Shown here: positions 35,801-49,490 of the stretch, one piece after another | Layout: each line of letters starts with the position of its first letter | Numbering within the stretch: the first letter of the stretch is position 1 | Assembly (NCBI GenBank): GCA_947846985.1 | Contig: CANTUZ010000010.1 | Coordinates: forward strand, 23,421,095-23,485,094 | Direction of reading: 5' to 3' | Length of the DNA: 64,000 bases | Source of the DNA: Fratercula arctica | Taxonomy: Eukaryota; Chordata; Aves; Charadriiformes; Alcidae | Position numbers and translations under genes: made by a program | The notes under the pieces: model-generated | Databases searched by the model: none | What the model was told of the DNA's origin: nothing | Seen by the model: the letters and a program-made list of their open reading frames with translations, nothing else

Positions 35801-36026
35801 CCTATCCAACAGCAGTTAACAGCATCTGGGAAGAGTAAAACAAACAGGTTAAGGAAACCATACCACGATACCATACACCTCAACAACAGCCTGGAACAGA
35901 TGAGCAGGGGGAGTAGAACTCAAAGACTCATTTCTTGTTTTCTGTACAACTAGACCAGCAGAAGAAAACATCTGATCAATGCATTTAGGGAAATTACAGA
36001 GGAGAAGACTCTGTGCAAGCTGATGA

Positions 36027-36049
36027 GGGGTTTCGGGGGTGGGGGGGGG
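36027..36049 (+). other. Potential G-quadruplex tract in intron 1
   Basis: G runs of 4, 5 and 9 are separated by TTTC and T; the nine-base run can supply two tracts. Folding is a motif-based prediction. Confidence 0.5.
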
Positions 36050-39000
36050 TCTCCTTTTTTAAATAGGAAGTAAACAGACATGACCAAAGCTCAAAATTAT
36101 ACATCCCAAACTAGCACATGGTGCTCTTCTTGTCTCCCAGTAGCAAATAAAGCATTAGCAATGTGCTGCCGTTGCTTCCCTGTGGCTCCTGCACCCCAGC
36201 ACCAGACCTGACCAACTGGGCCATTGCTGGCTGAGCTGACAGCCGTGGACATATTTTGCCTCTCCTCAGCTGCAGCCCCAACCCATTGTATGATCTCATA
36301 AAGTGGCCATTCTGCATGTCTCTGTGTGTTTTAAAGAGGAAAATGACAAATGCACAACAGTCCTGAACTCACAGCTAAACATCAAATACAGGCAAGGTCA
36401 CCTAATGGTTCCTGCAAACACAGGCAAGAAGCCCTTGTATGACAGGATGTGCAGCTACCACCATTACCTGAAATTTTACTTTCATTGAGAAGCCCCTTAC
36501 AAGCAGACAATTTACTCTGCTTAAATTCTTCTGGTATAAGACATTCTGAAAGATGTACTAGAATAAACATTTTGGAGAACAAAGAAACCCCCTAACACAT
36601 TTTTAATCAAGCAGTTGTAAAAAAAAAAAAAAGAAGTCTTCAAATCCAGTTCAACCTATTTCACTGTGAAATTTGGAGTAGATGGCTAAAACAGAAAAAA
36701 GGTACTTACTTTGATTTTCATATACAGTATACTTGTCAGAAATAAATTTCAGAAATTTAAACATTACACATAGTATACACAGATGGAAGTTTCACATGGG
36801 CAAAGCAGATTGCATCCTATAAACAAGTTTTCTGAAATACAGATCGTTCATTTTATGTTAGAACTAAAAGTAAGGTGAAGCCATAAGATTTGCATATGAA
36901 CTTTCACAAAACTCTGGCCTCTCTGAATTCCAAGTCTGAGTTCAAATTTCTAAGTTATGATTCCAATAGACTGTTTATGTAAGTCTTACCAGATGCCACC
37001 ATAAAGAACCACTTCCATACTGATTTTAAAAACTTATATAACTCTTTCCTTATAGATTTTAATATCTTAAAATCTTGGGATCTGATGGGAAAAAAAGCTG
37101 CTGTTCATTGTATAAAATGCAGAAACAATGATACAATTACCTTGTATCAAAACCAGGCTTATGGAGATAATGTTATTGTTTTCATTCAGAAAGGTTATTT
37201 CATCTTCACCAGAAAAGTACTGTGAAACTACCAAATGCAAAAGGGATTATTTTGTGTCCTGCTGTGGCCTGGAGAGATCCACAAAGCATGAAAGAGACTC
37301 TTGTTAAGTACAAGCAGGCTCTGTCCTAATGGGTCACAGAAGCAGAAGCTGTGCAAATGCAGTATAATACAAGCTGAACAGACCAGTTGGGTGCTGGGGT
37401 AAGAAAAAGACGAATTATGTCAACAGCTTTGATTCATTTTTTCTCTGCCTGGCGATGAAATGACACTACTGAGTGGCACCAGAAATCCCTACAAAACCCC
37501 AGCAAGTGCTCCAGAGGAGGTATATACCATGAAAGGATCCTTTCCACGTTATTTGTGGGTTGCTCACTAGCAGAAAAAGACCATGAAGAGGTAAGTTCAC
37601 AAGAGTTCCTCTCTTTGCAACTGGAAGACACCTATTAAATACAAAATTAAAACAGAATTCTGTGGGTGCCCGGGGAAGTTATAATACATTTAACCAACTG
37701 GTGCATGTGGAAACGAAAACACCTTTAATAAAACCTTTTGTTGCTGCTGTTATTATTTTAAAACAGAATGAAAAAGAGCAAGTTTGAGAGTACGTACACA
37801 TGCCCCCATATGCAAAAATGAGGCCTGGCCTGACAGCACTGCAAAGAACCCAGCCAACAACAAATGTTAAAGCCACTGAGTTTAACACTGGAAGAGCAGC
37901 TAGAGAAAACAACAGCCTTGCTCAACTTCAAACAATAGGATTTCAGCCTGGACTGTAAATAAAAGGATGCTTACTTCAGAGATTTAGTTTAATTTCTCTT
38001 AGCACAGGTTCAATGGTTTCAATGCTGAAAAGCAAGCAGCTACCTTCTGTTACTCTCCCAAATCTGATCCTGCACTGATGGCCGAAACCACTTGTGAAAC
38101 TAAAGACAACATGCATTTGGCAGAAACCACATTCCCTCCCAAAGGTGACTCCCAGGAGTGCTGCAAGGGTAACCACAAAGGACTACACACCTTCTGGTTT
38201 ACTCCAGACCAGAACACAAGAAATTTAGAAAGTACAGCATCCTAAACTGGTGTGTTATACTCTACATACTCGGTTCATCTTTTTTTCCTCCCCACCATAG
38301 ACAGAAGTAACCAGCCTAAATTGATGTATCTCATCCCTTCAAGCAGAGTTCCTGAGAGAACGGGGCTGGAGCACAGAGAAGCTTTGAGGAAAAGGTCTCC
38401 AGCAAGAGACGACAGTGGCTCTAGGGGTTCTTCCACTCCATTGCACACAGCAGGGAAAGGGGATGAAACTGGGTCTCAGGATGATACCATTTATGTAAGT
38501 GTTTGGTTTCTGGCTTCTACTTTAAGAGTGTGGCTGTGCCATGTAGCACCTCGGTAGCCCCATCCTGCCCTGCTCCCCTTGGAGAGGTACCATGGGTGTC
38601 CAAAGGAGAGGGCTCCAGGGACTGCAGGATATGGCTGGCCTTAGACATGGCACAGAATTTCTGATAGACATTTTGGGGCCACTCAATGACTGACAGGCTG
38701 AGAAGCAGAGACATAGAGGGCAACAAGAAAGTTGCACACAACCTGATTTTCTCTTCCCTAGAGTTCTTTGGAATTTTCTCTTAAAAAAAAAAAAAAAAAC
38801 ACCAAAACCAAAATTTATAGTACTTATTTAAATAAAATTTGGGTTTTTTGATGTTAAAATTCTTTCAGTCTTTTGGGAGCTCACCACAGAAGGGTTAAAG
38901 GCGTCCACCTCTCAGATCTGTGGAGGACTCCATATCCTGCCATGGCAACCCACAGTGGTCTCCCAAGGCTTGCTTCTTCCCACAGTCCCCAGTTCAGATT

Positions 39001-42000
39001 ACACAGCCACCCCCACCCCAGCACCTCCTGGGGTTGGGTCACAGCTCCAGGCTTGCGCCTCCAAGCATTGTAACGCTGTACAATATAACTTGTTTTCCCC
39101 AGAATTCCCCAGACAATATGCTTACGACACAAAAAGCTGCTGAAGGGACTTTTACCTTTGACTGAAGAGGGTCTGAGGAAGATTAACAACTTGGTACAGA
39201 AACAGATGGAGATCCAAAACATCAGCAAGGCAATAAAAGGACAAAAGCAAACATTGTCCTCTTTAGAAGTCCTCTCCCTCAGAATAACCAGCCTTCAAGG
39301 AACAATCACCTGACATCTGGGAAAGCAACATCTGTAAAAGCTATGCTTATCAAGAAGGGTTACCACACCACGATGGTATTTTCAGTCACGTTGTTACACC
39401 ACAATAAATGCTTTGTTGAGAAATCAATTACAAAATTTTCCTTCAATACTAGAAGAAAGCATTCAGACGCATTGTTACTATTATTATTATCCATTGCTTA
39501 ACCAGCATTACAATATATAACACTTCCTTATAACACACCTGTAAGGAAGACAGGAAAAAATAATAATATTCCATCCAGATTAAGAGTCTAGGCATCCTTC
39601 CTCTGTGATTAAGAAAATAAAATAAATCATACACATGTGTGTGTGCACGCACATGTGCAACTAAGTAGCTAACCCGGAAAAATCTTACATTTCTGGTCAA
39701 TCAGGACTAAAGTCACTCTATTTGAAGCTAAACTGCTCTGAGCTTGAGCCAAAATGTACAGTATTAGAGGTATTTTCTTTGCTAGACTATAAGGAAATTT
39801 TTCTGGCTTTATAGCATTCTCATTTTTTCCCAGTCACCTCAGGTTCTTCAATTCCAACGTTCTCTGGTGACCCACGTACTCACCAATTAGGATAGCAAGA
39901 GTAACACACATCCACTCGTCAAATCAAGTACCTTAGAAACTTAGAGAAAACTGGTGGAAATACATAAATATTAACACATCAGTTAAAAATATTATTACAA
40001 AACATCAGAACCTGAAAAGATGCAACTGGAAAATGCATGAAATTACATGGCTGTGACACACTGTTCTTTGGGAATAGCAATAGTCTTGCAGCTTAGATAC
40101 ATGGCAACTCCCTGGAGAAATAGCAACTGATTAACATCACTTGGCTCTTGGTAGAGTCGAGAACTGTGTTGTACTGCAAAACCTTCCTACAAACGTGTTT
40201 GTTCCAGCTCTCCTCATTTTGCTTCTTGATTACTAGAAAAACTCTTTTTCTTGATTAAAAGTATATGAATATGTTTATACCTATTCAGAAGGGTAGTATA
40301 AGCATAATTTTCTCTAACACATTGCTTTGATTATATCACACTATTCTGCCTTCCTGTGGTACATCAGTCCCCCTGCATTCGCTTCTAAGGGCCTTCGGGT
40401 CTAGTATAATATTGACTTTTCCATTTTTAAGTGCATTATTAAATCATGCCCCAAAAGTTGATGGTGCCAGCCTTCACCAGCCATTAGTTACATTATAAAG
40501 CAAGTGCTTCTGTTTTCTCTCCCTCAGAGAAGATGGAAACATACCAAAAACATCTACAAAACTATCTGGTTATCCTCCAAATCGCTCCTTTCCTGCCAAG
40601 CACGGAGAAGCTCAGCGGCGAGGCAGCAGGTGTGCCAAAACCATTGTTCATCGTGACAGCCACCACAGTCTGCTTCCTTCGCTCCTCTGGCTGTTTGTCA
40701 TGTCTCTTTGGCCTTGGATGAGGAACACTCTAACCTGGAATCAGCCTGTTTGAGTTTTTAAGACGCCTAAAACTCTGAAATTACTGACTGTAACCTATAG
40801 GGGTAACTACATTACAAAGGAAAATAAATCCCTGTATGCCCACCACAGCACTTCTCTGTCATAGAAGAGCAAGAGGTTTCTTGAACTGCCAGTTTAAAAG
40901 AAAAAAAAAAAAAAAGAAAAAAGCTTAACGTTTCTCCAATTCCCACCAAGTACAATGTACTAGAAGGACCCATCACCCCAGACAGGATGTCTGACTGTGA
41001 TCTTTTTATATGGATAAATTAACCCAAAATCTCATGGCCACAGAAGTCGGAAGGAGGGCACTCCCCTCTCTCCTCCCCAGTGCTCTGGGGCAAGCAGTTA
41101 ACGCCTCTGCTCTTTGGCTCACAGGAGCAAATTCAGCTCACAAAATTAGGACTTTGGAGGGTATGGAAAGAGGAGAGAGGCTTGCTTTATTTCCTACTGG
41201 TTTAGCAAGCTGCAACAGCTCATCGAGAAGTTATAGCCAGGGCAAGGAGAGCAAGACTTCCTCTTCCAGGTGCAGATCAGCTGAGCCCTGCCTCAGCAGA
41301 CTATGATCAATATTCTCAGGGAGCCAAAAACACACTGGGATTACAAAGAAGTTATTCCTTAAAAAAAATTTGGAATGCATTTGAACAGGCAGAATGCGTT
41401 TATTATGCTGAATGATGAGCAGTGGAAATCGTACACAGATTATTCTTCCCCCTCTCTGGTGACAAACTCTAGAACCAGATTTATCATTTTGTGGAATTAA
41501 AACCTCTGCTTAGTATCACCAAATGTATGAAAATAGCTTGTGGGTTTTTTCAAATCTACAAATTTAAACAAAGATGTACTTCATGTTAAGCTAAAGCAAC
41601 GCAAAGTATGGAACAGTAGTGGTAGACTTCCAAAATTCACAGAATAATCACCATTTATTTTGGAAACAAGACACTTTACAGAAGGCAGGGGATCAGGAAA
41701 CCAGCCAAAGCAAGTTGACTTTCACAAATCAACACATTAAAATAATAAAAAAAGCTCTACATGTGTTTTATACCTCATTTCATTATCAACTTTCTAGCAA
41801 AGAATTCAACAAGTAGAGGGAAGCAAAACTGCAGCTAAATTGTCAAAAAAGCAGTCCTGCAAGCTTCTGACTAGGTAATAGTTATATCATAAAGTAACAA
41901 GAATGGGAAATGAACTGCCAACATCCCTTCCAGTTGTGACAAACCCTAATGTGAGAAGAGATTCTCACTGGCTTCATCTTCAGATTTATCATGGATGCTA

Positions 42001-42589
42001 TTAGTCAGAAGCAGCTATGACACCATGGACCAGAGGCAGCTTTCAGCTTAGAAAGTGCCTTTCACACAGGTAGCAGAACATAAATAAAATGTACATATAC
42101 AAAACAGCATTAGACAGCAGGACTAGAATATTGAAAAGCAAACTACTAACAAACAGAAGTGATACTCTTTCTTTGCATCTCGGAAACAAAGACAACTGAA
42201 AAGCAGCATTTTCTACCTTTCAGAACTTTATATAGGAGACGATTCCTCTGACAACTTGGGATTCAATCAAAAAAAACCAGTCATGTCACAGCAGTGGTGA
42301 CACTGAATTAAAACAACAGATTTAAAAGTCAGAAAGACCTACCTTCAGAAGCCACTTCATATTGCATGAACTCCACACTGGTATTGCAGCAAAAGATGGA
42401 GATCAGAGCGGGCTGGGAAAACTCTCAGAGGACTCGCTGCTAGAGTAACTGCTCTGAGTAATACTTGCATGGAAAAATTATTTAAGGGAGGAGGAAAGAG
42501 CTAGAATAGCATGGGAGGGGACAACCTGCTGTTTCAAACAATAGGAAGCTGTTAAAACAAAAAACAAGGGCCTCCCTCAGCACAGGAAA

Positions 42590-42850
42590 ATCTCATTTGA
42601 AAAGCGTTGCCCTCGCTGCCACCTACCAGGCAGGCAGCTCTGACAACAGAGATAAGGCCAGAGCCCTGGCCCCGCTTACCGACAACTCCCTTCAGAAACA
42701 GGGCCAGGTCAGACAGAGGAAGGTTTTCCAAACCCCTTTTTATAAAAGAGACCAGACTGGGGGCAGAGGAGGGGGAGAGAGGGCTGTAAGGGATGACTTC
42801 ATTTTACAGCAGCCGCCTGTCTGCGCAAGGCAGGGCTCCCCTCAGCATGA
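42590..42850. promoter_or_regulatory. G+C-richer intronic patch with TATAAAAG
   Basis: About 260 bases have higher G+C than the surroundings and contain TATAAAAG (42741-42748). Because the surrounding sequence is near-symmetric (TTTTTATAAAAGAG), it also reads as a TATA motif on the minus strand. It could be an alternative promoter or enhancer of USP54; it may equally be chance. No donor was convincingly paired with it. Confidence 0.25.
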
Positions 42851-45800
42851 CAAGTGAACTGCTGAGGTCCCTGCAAACCGTTTATTTAAACACGAAGGAT
42901 GTTTTCTCACAGGAGGGGTTGATAACCGGGAGTGACATGTAGCCATTTAACAGAAAAAATGCAAAGGACACAAAAGATGGCTTCAGTTTTGATCTCTTGG
43001 TTTAGAGCCCTGCAGTTGCAATGCAAATTTAAAAGCAGTTTTTCAAAGAACAATTATTGCAGGACAATTCCTGGAACCATCCCCTACGGTTCAAAGCCAG
43101 TGATACCAATCAAGGAAAAAAGAAGCTTGTTCAGAAAAACAGCTTCCTACCCCCAAAACCTCCCATAAGCTCAGTTATTTAAGCTCAGAAGCAGCATTAC
43201 TACATTATTATTCCCAGGCTCTCTTACAGTACAGCTCCAGGACACTGGTGCCATCCACATTCAGCATCAATTTGTTCTTCTAACATGGTCACATTCATAG
43301 CACAGACAGGGAGTCTTACTGTATATCCAAGATCAAAATAACTTTAAAGAAAACTTTGGTTATGTTACAAAAAACAATGCACACCATTGTCTTTCCATCC
43401 TAGCACAATATACTACTAACAAACAGAATCAGATTGAAATATAATAACACTTTGGACCATACAAGTTATTGAAGATACTATCCCCACCGGGACCATTTAC
43501 CTAATAGAAACAAACAATGCAAAAGGGAAGCAGTAGGAATACAATTAAATCAGTTTGCCTTAAGAACAATCCAGTCTTGCAGGACAGAAGGGGCTGAGCC
43601 AAGTTTTAACTACTTATTTCCATAATGACAGAGTTTTGATGAGACAAAAATAGGAGTCAGAACAAGAAAGGAAAAAATATAGTAAAGGCACAACATTCGT
43701 GATGCTTCTACATACATTTTTTTTTTTCTTTTTAAGATTTAGATTTGTGTGTCCAAATTTTAAATAAAATAATTTTGTAAAGTGTACTAATAATGGCATA
43801 ACAGTGAATAAACACCAGCACAATGTTCAGTAAGCATGCTGGGCTCAAAACCTGCTCCACAGCTGTGTGTGGTTAAAGCATGTTAACTCTGTAGCACTCT
43901 TTCCTCAAACAGCTTGTTGCAAGGAAGCCAAACCACTTAAAAGCACAGTTTGCAACACCATCACAGACCTTTTCCAGGCAAAAGCAATATGCCAATCCTT
44001 ATTTTTATCATAGAGAAAGAATGCCCCAATCTTCCAGGTGTCTCACACCATTACTTGGATCTGCAGGTTTCCTTTCAAATATCCATACAAGTCTTACCAA
44101 GTCCATTTATTCAAGCAGCATCATGTCCAGGGCTCAATGACCTGAGGTTGGCAAGCACTCTTGCAGAGAAAACACTGGTCTCTATGCTCCCTTCCTCCTC
44201 CTCGTTCCAAAGGACTAAACATTCCCTTTTTCTCCTCAGACACAAAGGCCACACACGCTTCTGTAACTCCACTGATTTCCTTGCTGAGGTGGTGTGCGCT
44301 CCCACGCTCCCAAAATGGCAGGAGCACCTAAATCAGTAATATCAAGTTTTGTAGTGACGATGTTTACAAATTCCTATTTGCTTCAACCTCAGTTTCCATC
44401 ATTTCAGAACTCTTTCTCAGCTTTTTGCTAAAATACTTCAGGTGACCACACATACTTGAGAAGTACGAATCAAATTGTGGATGTTTTCAAATACCTCTTT
44501 GACACCATTTTACAGTCTCTCAGCACGTGGGTAGTGGAGACTAACAGCTACCTGTCTAAACAATATCCAGTTCTTCAATACTTCAGTGCACGAAGAGCGC
44601 ATGAAAATTATTTCTAAAAGCTCTCTGTAAAGCAAGATCAGTTCTGCTTCCATCACATCTAAAATTGAAACTTTTTAAAACCATACAGCAGCAAAGAACA
44701 GGCAAGTGTTTTACTACTAAAACAAATCCCTCTACATCAGACAGAAAATCAGATTTCACTCCCCACTGCTGACGGTCAAACTGTTGGGACAGCCAGTGGG
44801 GTTTCCCTGCCCAAACAGAGGCAAGGGGACACATTCCCAGCCGAAGCACAACAGCACGGGTGCGCTTACAAAAGCGAGCTTTGCCAAACACACCACCTAA
44901 GCATCTGACTCACTGCCACCAAACTAAGACAGAATTCAGAGCAATTACCACATTTCTGCACAGAACGGGAAGAAAGAAGGAAAAAAAAAATTAGTATTTC
45001 CACTCTTCTAACATTTCACCTAAATTAGGACAGCACAGCAAGCCTCAAACAGTTCTGGTCAAGTACTGCAGCCCCTAGGGCTACTAGGACCTGATAGCAA
45101 TGCTAGCAATATATACAGCCATCCACAGAGCTGCCTCAGACTGAAATGAGGCAGGAAAACCAGGCAAGATAAAGCAACAGAAACAAGACTGGAATCTCTC
45201 TCTCTCCCTTCCTTGCTTTTCAGCTTTGGTTCAGAGATCAGCAATCCGAGAAGCAAATGAATTTCCAGACAACCCTATCTATTAGAAGCACGTATGCCTA
45301 CAGCATACGTTCACAGTTGGCAAGATAAAGAGAGATTGTCTAAGAAAATGACAAAAGCATAAGTTAAAAAAAATTTTGAAGAAACAAAGTATAGATGACA
45401 GAGAGCTGCGATAACCATTCTTTCAATACTGAAAACGGTTCTTTTCCCAATGCCTGCAGAGTCATATGATTTCAGCTTCCTTTTGCTATTGCAGATCATG
45501 TAGCTTCCTATCCAGCAAAGGCTACGCTAGCCCTTCCCTTCACCTTCGAATAATTTTCCACCACAGCACTCCTACTCATAGAGCTGTAAATGTCAGCACA
45601 TTTAGTACAGTTTAAATACCATGTTGTCTACATGGAGAAGTTTGTCAGGAATAAGTGCTATGTGGTGAAGATGTAGTTTCTTAACTGGCTTCAACAAAGC
45701 AGCTGGTTGCAGAAGTTCCTGCCCACCTTTCACAGATCACATCACTCGTTCCTGCTCTCATCTGATGGTCTCTTCTGCAGATGGCAGCCTGTGTAGGGCC

Positions 45801-46389
45801 ACATTACAAACTGCATCATGAAAACAATCTGTGTTAAAAATAACCAGAAAATAAGAGTATGAAGGGAGCTATTTTTATAATTTCAGTTATTCAGAATACA
45901 GAGCAGTCCTGCAGTAAGCAGTTTTAACTGGCACAATACAGACCAGCAAACTACAAGGGGTACCGGAGCTTCTTCTATGAGCTTTGCCACCAAAGCTAAA
46001 ATACCGTGTAGACACACTAATTCTTTGCACAGGTAATGACAGTGTGTTTTATGATACATCTATGCCAACCTGACAGCTGCTACTAGGGTGGATCCATTCT
46101 CCATCACATGCCCCTTCTGCTCCCCTTATGCTAACATTGGGCAGCCTGCAAAACAAGCTAGTATAGGGCGGTAAGTCAGCAAAGAACAACTCTACCAAGG
46201 AAAATAAAAACAATAGGGTTTTTTCATCAGCAAGCTCACTTGGGATTCAGAAAAGCAGGCCTGGTGAGCAATGCTTCTTGACATTGGCCTGAAGTTAGAT
46301 TCTCTTACACAGATAACAAAGCTGTCCCTCCATCTGCAGTCAGATGGCTGCGTGGCAATTGGCAACACGGACTAAAGGTGTGGTTTCAT

Positions 46390-46605
46390 TTAACTGTGGG
46401 AAACGCCAGACCGTGTCAGTCTGTTTACTTTCCGCAGCCTCGCGCTCCCACTGCTTCCGAGTATTGCGTTGAGCTGTGAGCTGGTTGCATGAGCCACTTC
46501 AACCGAGAGCAGCTACGCCACATGCCAAGACCAGGAGCACCCAGCTGAGCCCCACCAACCCGCCCAGCCCTCTCCTGAAGCAGCCACAGCGAAACTGCAC
46601 TAGGT
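46390..46605. promoter_or_regulatory. CpG-enriched patch in intron 1
   Basis: About a dozen CpG dinucleotides lie in roughly 210 bases, against near absence in the neighbouring intron, with raised G+C. It lies about 5.3 kb inside the gene from the CpG-island promoter. A regulatory element is possible; no known motif cluster decides it. Confidence 0.35.
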
Positions 46606-46864
46606 TAACATCATGCTGCACTCCAAGAAAGATCAGTTAAAAAAAGTGCTGCAAAACAAACCCCCTGGTTAATCTTTCCTAGCCTCTTAGTTTTAAGTAA
46701 GTGCATTCTTCTAGGACAGTGCTTTTTAGTTTGCAGTATGCATCCCCTGGACTTTTATGAAGTCTGAAAACAGATGTTTGCCCTCTTCATTGAAAACGTT
46801 TGAGGTTAAAAAGGTTAAAAGTGAAGTGGATACAAAGCAGTGACCATCAACAATTTATTTTTTT

Positions 46865-46888
46865 GGGGGGTGGGGAGGGTGGAGAGGG
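46865..46888 (+). other. Potential G-quadruplex tract in intron 1
   Basis: G runs of 6, 4, 3 and 3 have loops T, A and TGGAGA, which fits the canonical G3+N1-7 pattern on the plus strand. It lies a few hundred bases from the CpG-enriched patch. Confidence 0.6.
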
Positions 46889-49473
46889 CAGGTTGAAGAA
46901 GAGAAGCCCATGTTCCCACACCAGCAGTGCATTTTTCAAGAGGAGGGAAAAAAGCCAACAATAACAACAGTCTAACAAACTTTAGGGCTATGTGTTCAAA
47001 CATATTAGGCAAACACATATGCTGTACTCAGCTGACCTTCTCCACATGGCAAGACAACTGTTTAAATACTGTCTTGGGGGGGGGGATAGCACAGCAAAAT
47101 CTTGATTTTACTTTGTCGACACAGCCTGCTTTGGCAGGGTGGACACAGCCTTAAAGCCAAATAGACCCATATAATGAAAACTGATAAAAATCAATACTGT
47201 TTTCTCCCTTAGCATCCCAGCTATTCTTTTATTAAAATCAGGTTACCTAGAGCTATTCAAGTAGATTGTAAATTACAAGATGAGCAAAGAGCTTTTTTTT
47301 GCCATTTCTCAATATTTCTAAAGAATAACCGAACATACTGGTTATCAACAAAGAATCAGACATATTTTTTAAGACTATTCAGAGACTGGCTAATGCGAGA
47401 CCAGAGTTTTTATGCCCTCCGCTCTCCTTCAGCCTCCCAACTGCTCATTCTCATCCTTGCACAGCTCTTTCCAGTATGGCAACACACACATTGCAGCGGC
47501 CACAGAGACAACCCGGTCAGGGTAAACAGTGACCAGGTGGAAAGACAGGCCAGGGTAGTCTGAAGCCAGATCTGTTCCTCAATGCTCCCAACATAGCCCC
47601 ACATGTATTTATTGTGTAGGGTGGCTCGGGGTGGTAGTTCAAGTTAAATTATTTGAGAAGCTATGGGCTGTAGTCTAAAACAAAAATCTAAACTAGCTTT
47701 AAAAATAAGCTTAGGAGCAGTGAAGTGGAAAGGATTCCTTAGTATATGAAGTCCAGATCTCTGCTATCAAGAGCACTATTGCCACAATTCCATTTCCAAA
47801 CCTTACAGTTTGACAAGTGAACCTGGCCCATTTACAACTTTAAGAGTAAAAACAGCTTGTATATACAAACAGTTTGTATACACACTCAACATTTTCCACT
47901 TAACTGAAAAAGCTGTCTATCTTGTTTCTTATGTGTATGGACTACAAGGCAGACCTCTTCTCATTGAAACCAGTCTTCCTCTTAGCAGAAGACTCAAAAT
48001 AAAAAAAGAAATACCAGGAGAAAAAGAAGCATTAGTAACCCAAACACATCATTATGAACATAACCTGCCAACAGTTTGACTTCTTACATCTAGGAACTCT
48101 AACCCAGTGCTTCAAACTAGTTTTACCTGTAGCACTGGGAAGTTTGGGAGTCTACAAAACAGCCAGGGTTTAAAGGTTACCAAACATAAGCAGGAACCAA
48201 AACACCACTCTTTACCAAAGAGGTACCCCCACAAATACCACAAATTACTGCATTTCTTGTTGCTACTACACTCCTAAAACCAATGCAAGACTAAGAAAAG
48301 CAATTCCATTGCATACTTATTCCCAGTGATGGCAAAACACAGTGCACTGCATTTAACCTATCCTGCTTTTTGTGACTTCCACCTCAGTGTGTGGACCAGA
48401 GACAAAAGAATGTTTTATAAGTATCCTATCAAGAAGAGATGGTAAAAGGTCTTCTTGACTGTAAGTAACACACCAGGCTATAGATGCCTGTTAATCAAAC
48501 AAAGCACTAAATTAGATTTCTTGGTCAAAGCACGAGCACATTCTTTGAAAGAATGTAATGCCATAATATGTCCAAAGCCACAGACAACTCTCATGTTATC
48601 TGTGCAGGTAGGGCAGACACCAGACATGCACACACAGCTTTATGCCCTAAAAGGCATGGCACAAGATTTGTTTCCCTGTAGGAAAAGGCATTTCCTGTGG
48701 TTTAAATATGACCCTTGGACATTCAGGAATTAATTTACAGTTTGACTAAACTGGAAATCAGAAAATAACTTTTCCTATGCTAAGCACGCACATGGCATTG
48801 GACCAGTTTAACTGGAGTGATAAATCCATATCCACTTTTCCCACTGTCATTAAGAACTTACATAATTTTGTGACCCTAAATTATGGCACCCAACCTGTAA
48901 ACCTTGATACATCAGGATCTTAGCAACACTGTGGTCCTTAACAAAAGGCTTGCAAGAAAGTCTTGAGAAGTAAGATTATACAAGATTGCTTCATCTGCCT
49001 GCATCAAACAAAACCAATACTTTTCAGGCTCTTATCTGACATTAAAAAAATGAGATGACAGGTTGGAGGTGGAAGATTCACTTTGGAAACTAACTTATAT
49101 GAGTGCGAAACCAAAATAAAAGTAAGCTCACAAAAAAGTTCTCCCTACCTATATTCTTTTGTCCCCTTTGATATTCTAGTTCTTCAGCTTTATTAGTTTA
49201 CTTTTGTAAAACTTAATTTAACAAGATCACAAAGACAGTTATAGACAAAGTAATGAGGCTCATAAAATTTTATCTTACGCCATTTTAAATTTCCTGCGCT
49301 AATTATTTTCTATTGTGTCTTATTTTTATTATTTGTCCTATGACTGAACCTTGGCAGACTGACATGTAGTCAGGATGTGTAGCATAGAACTCCCAAGAGC
49401 ATTTAAATCCATACCACGATATTGAAGGGCTGAAAACAAAAGTCAGTAACAGAGGTGATCATCCCAATCACCA

Positions 49474-49490
49474 GGGGCGGGAAGGGGGGG
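49474..49490 (+). other. Potential G-quadruplex tract in intron 1
   Basis: G runs of 4, 3 and 7 are separated by C and AA; the seven-base run can be split into two tracts. This is a compact motif on the plus strand. Confidence 0.5.

Noticed and set aside
43950..44339. 129-codon plus-strand frame in intron 1
   Set aside because: No family resemblance, overlapping frames are open on the other strand, and no splice structure was seen.
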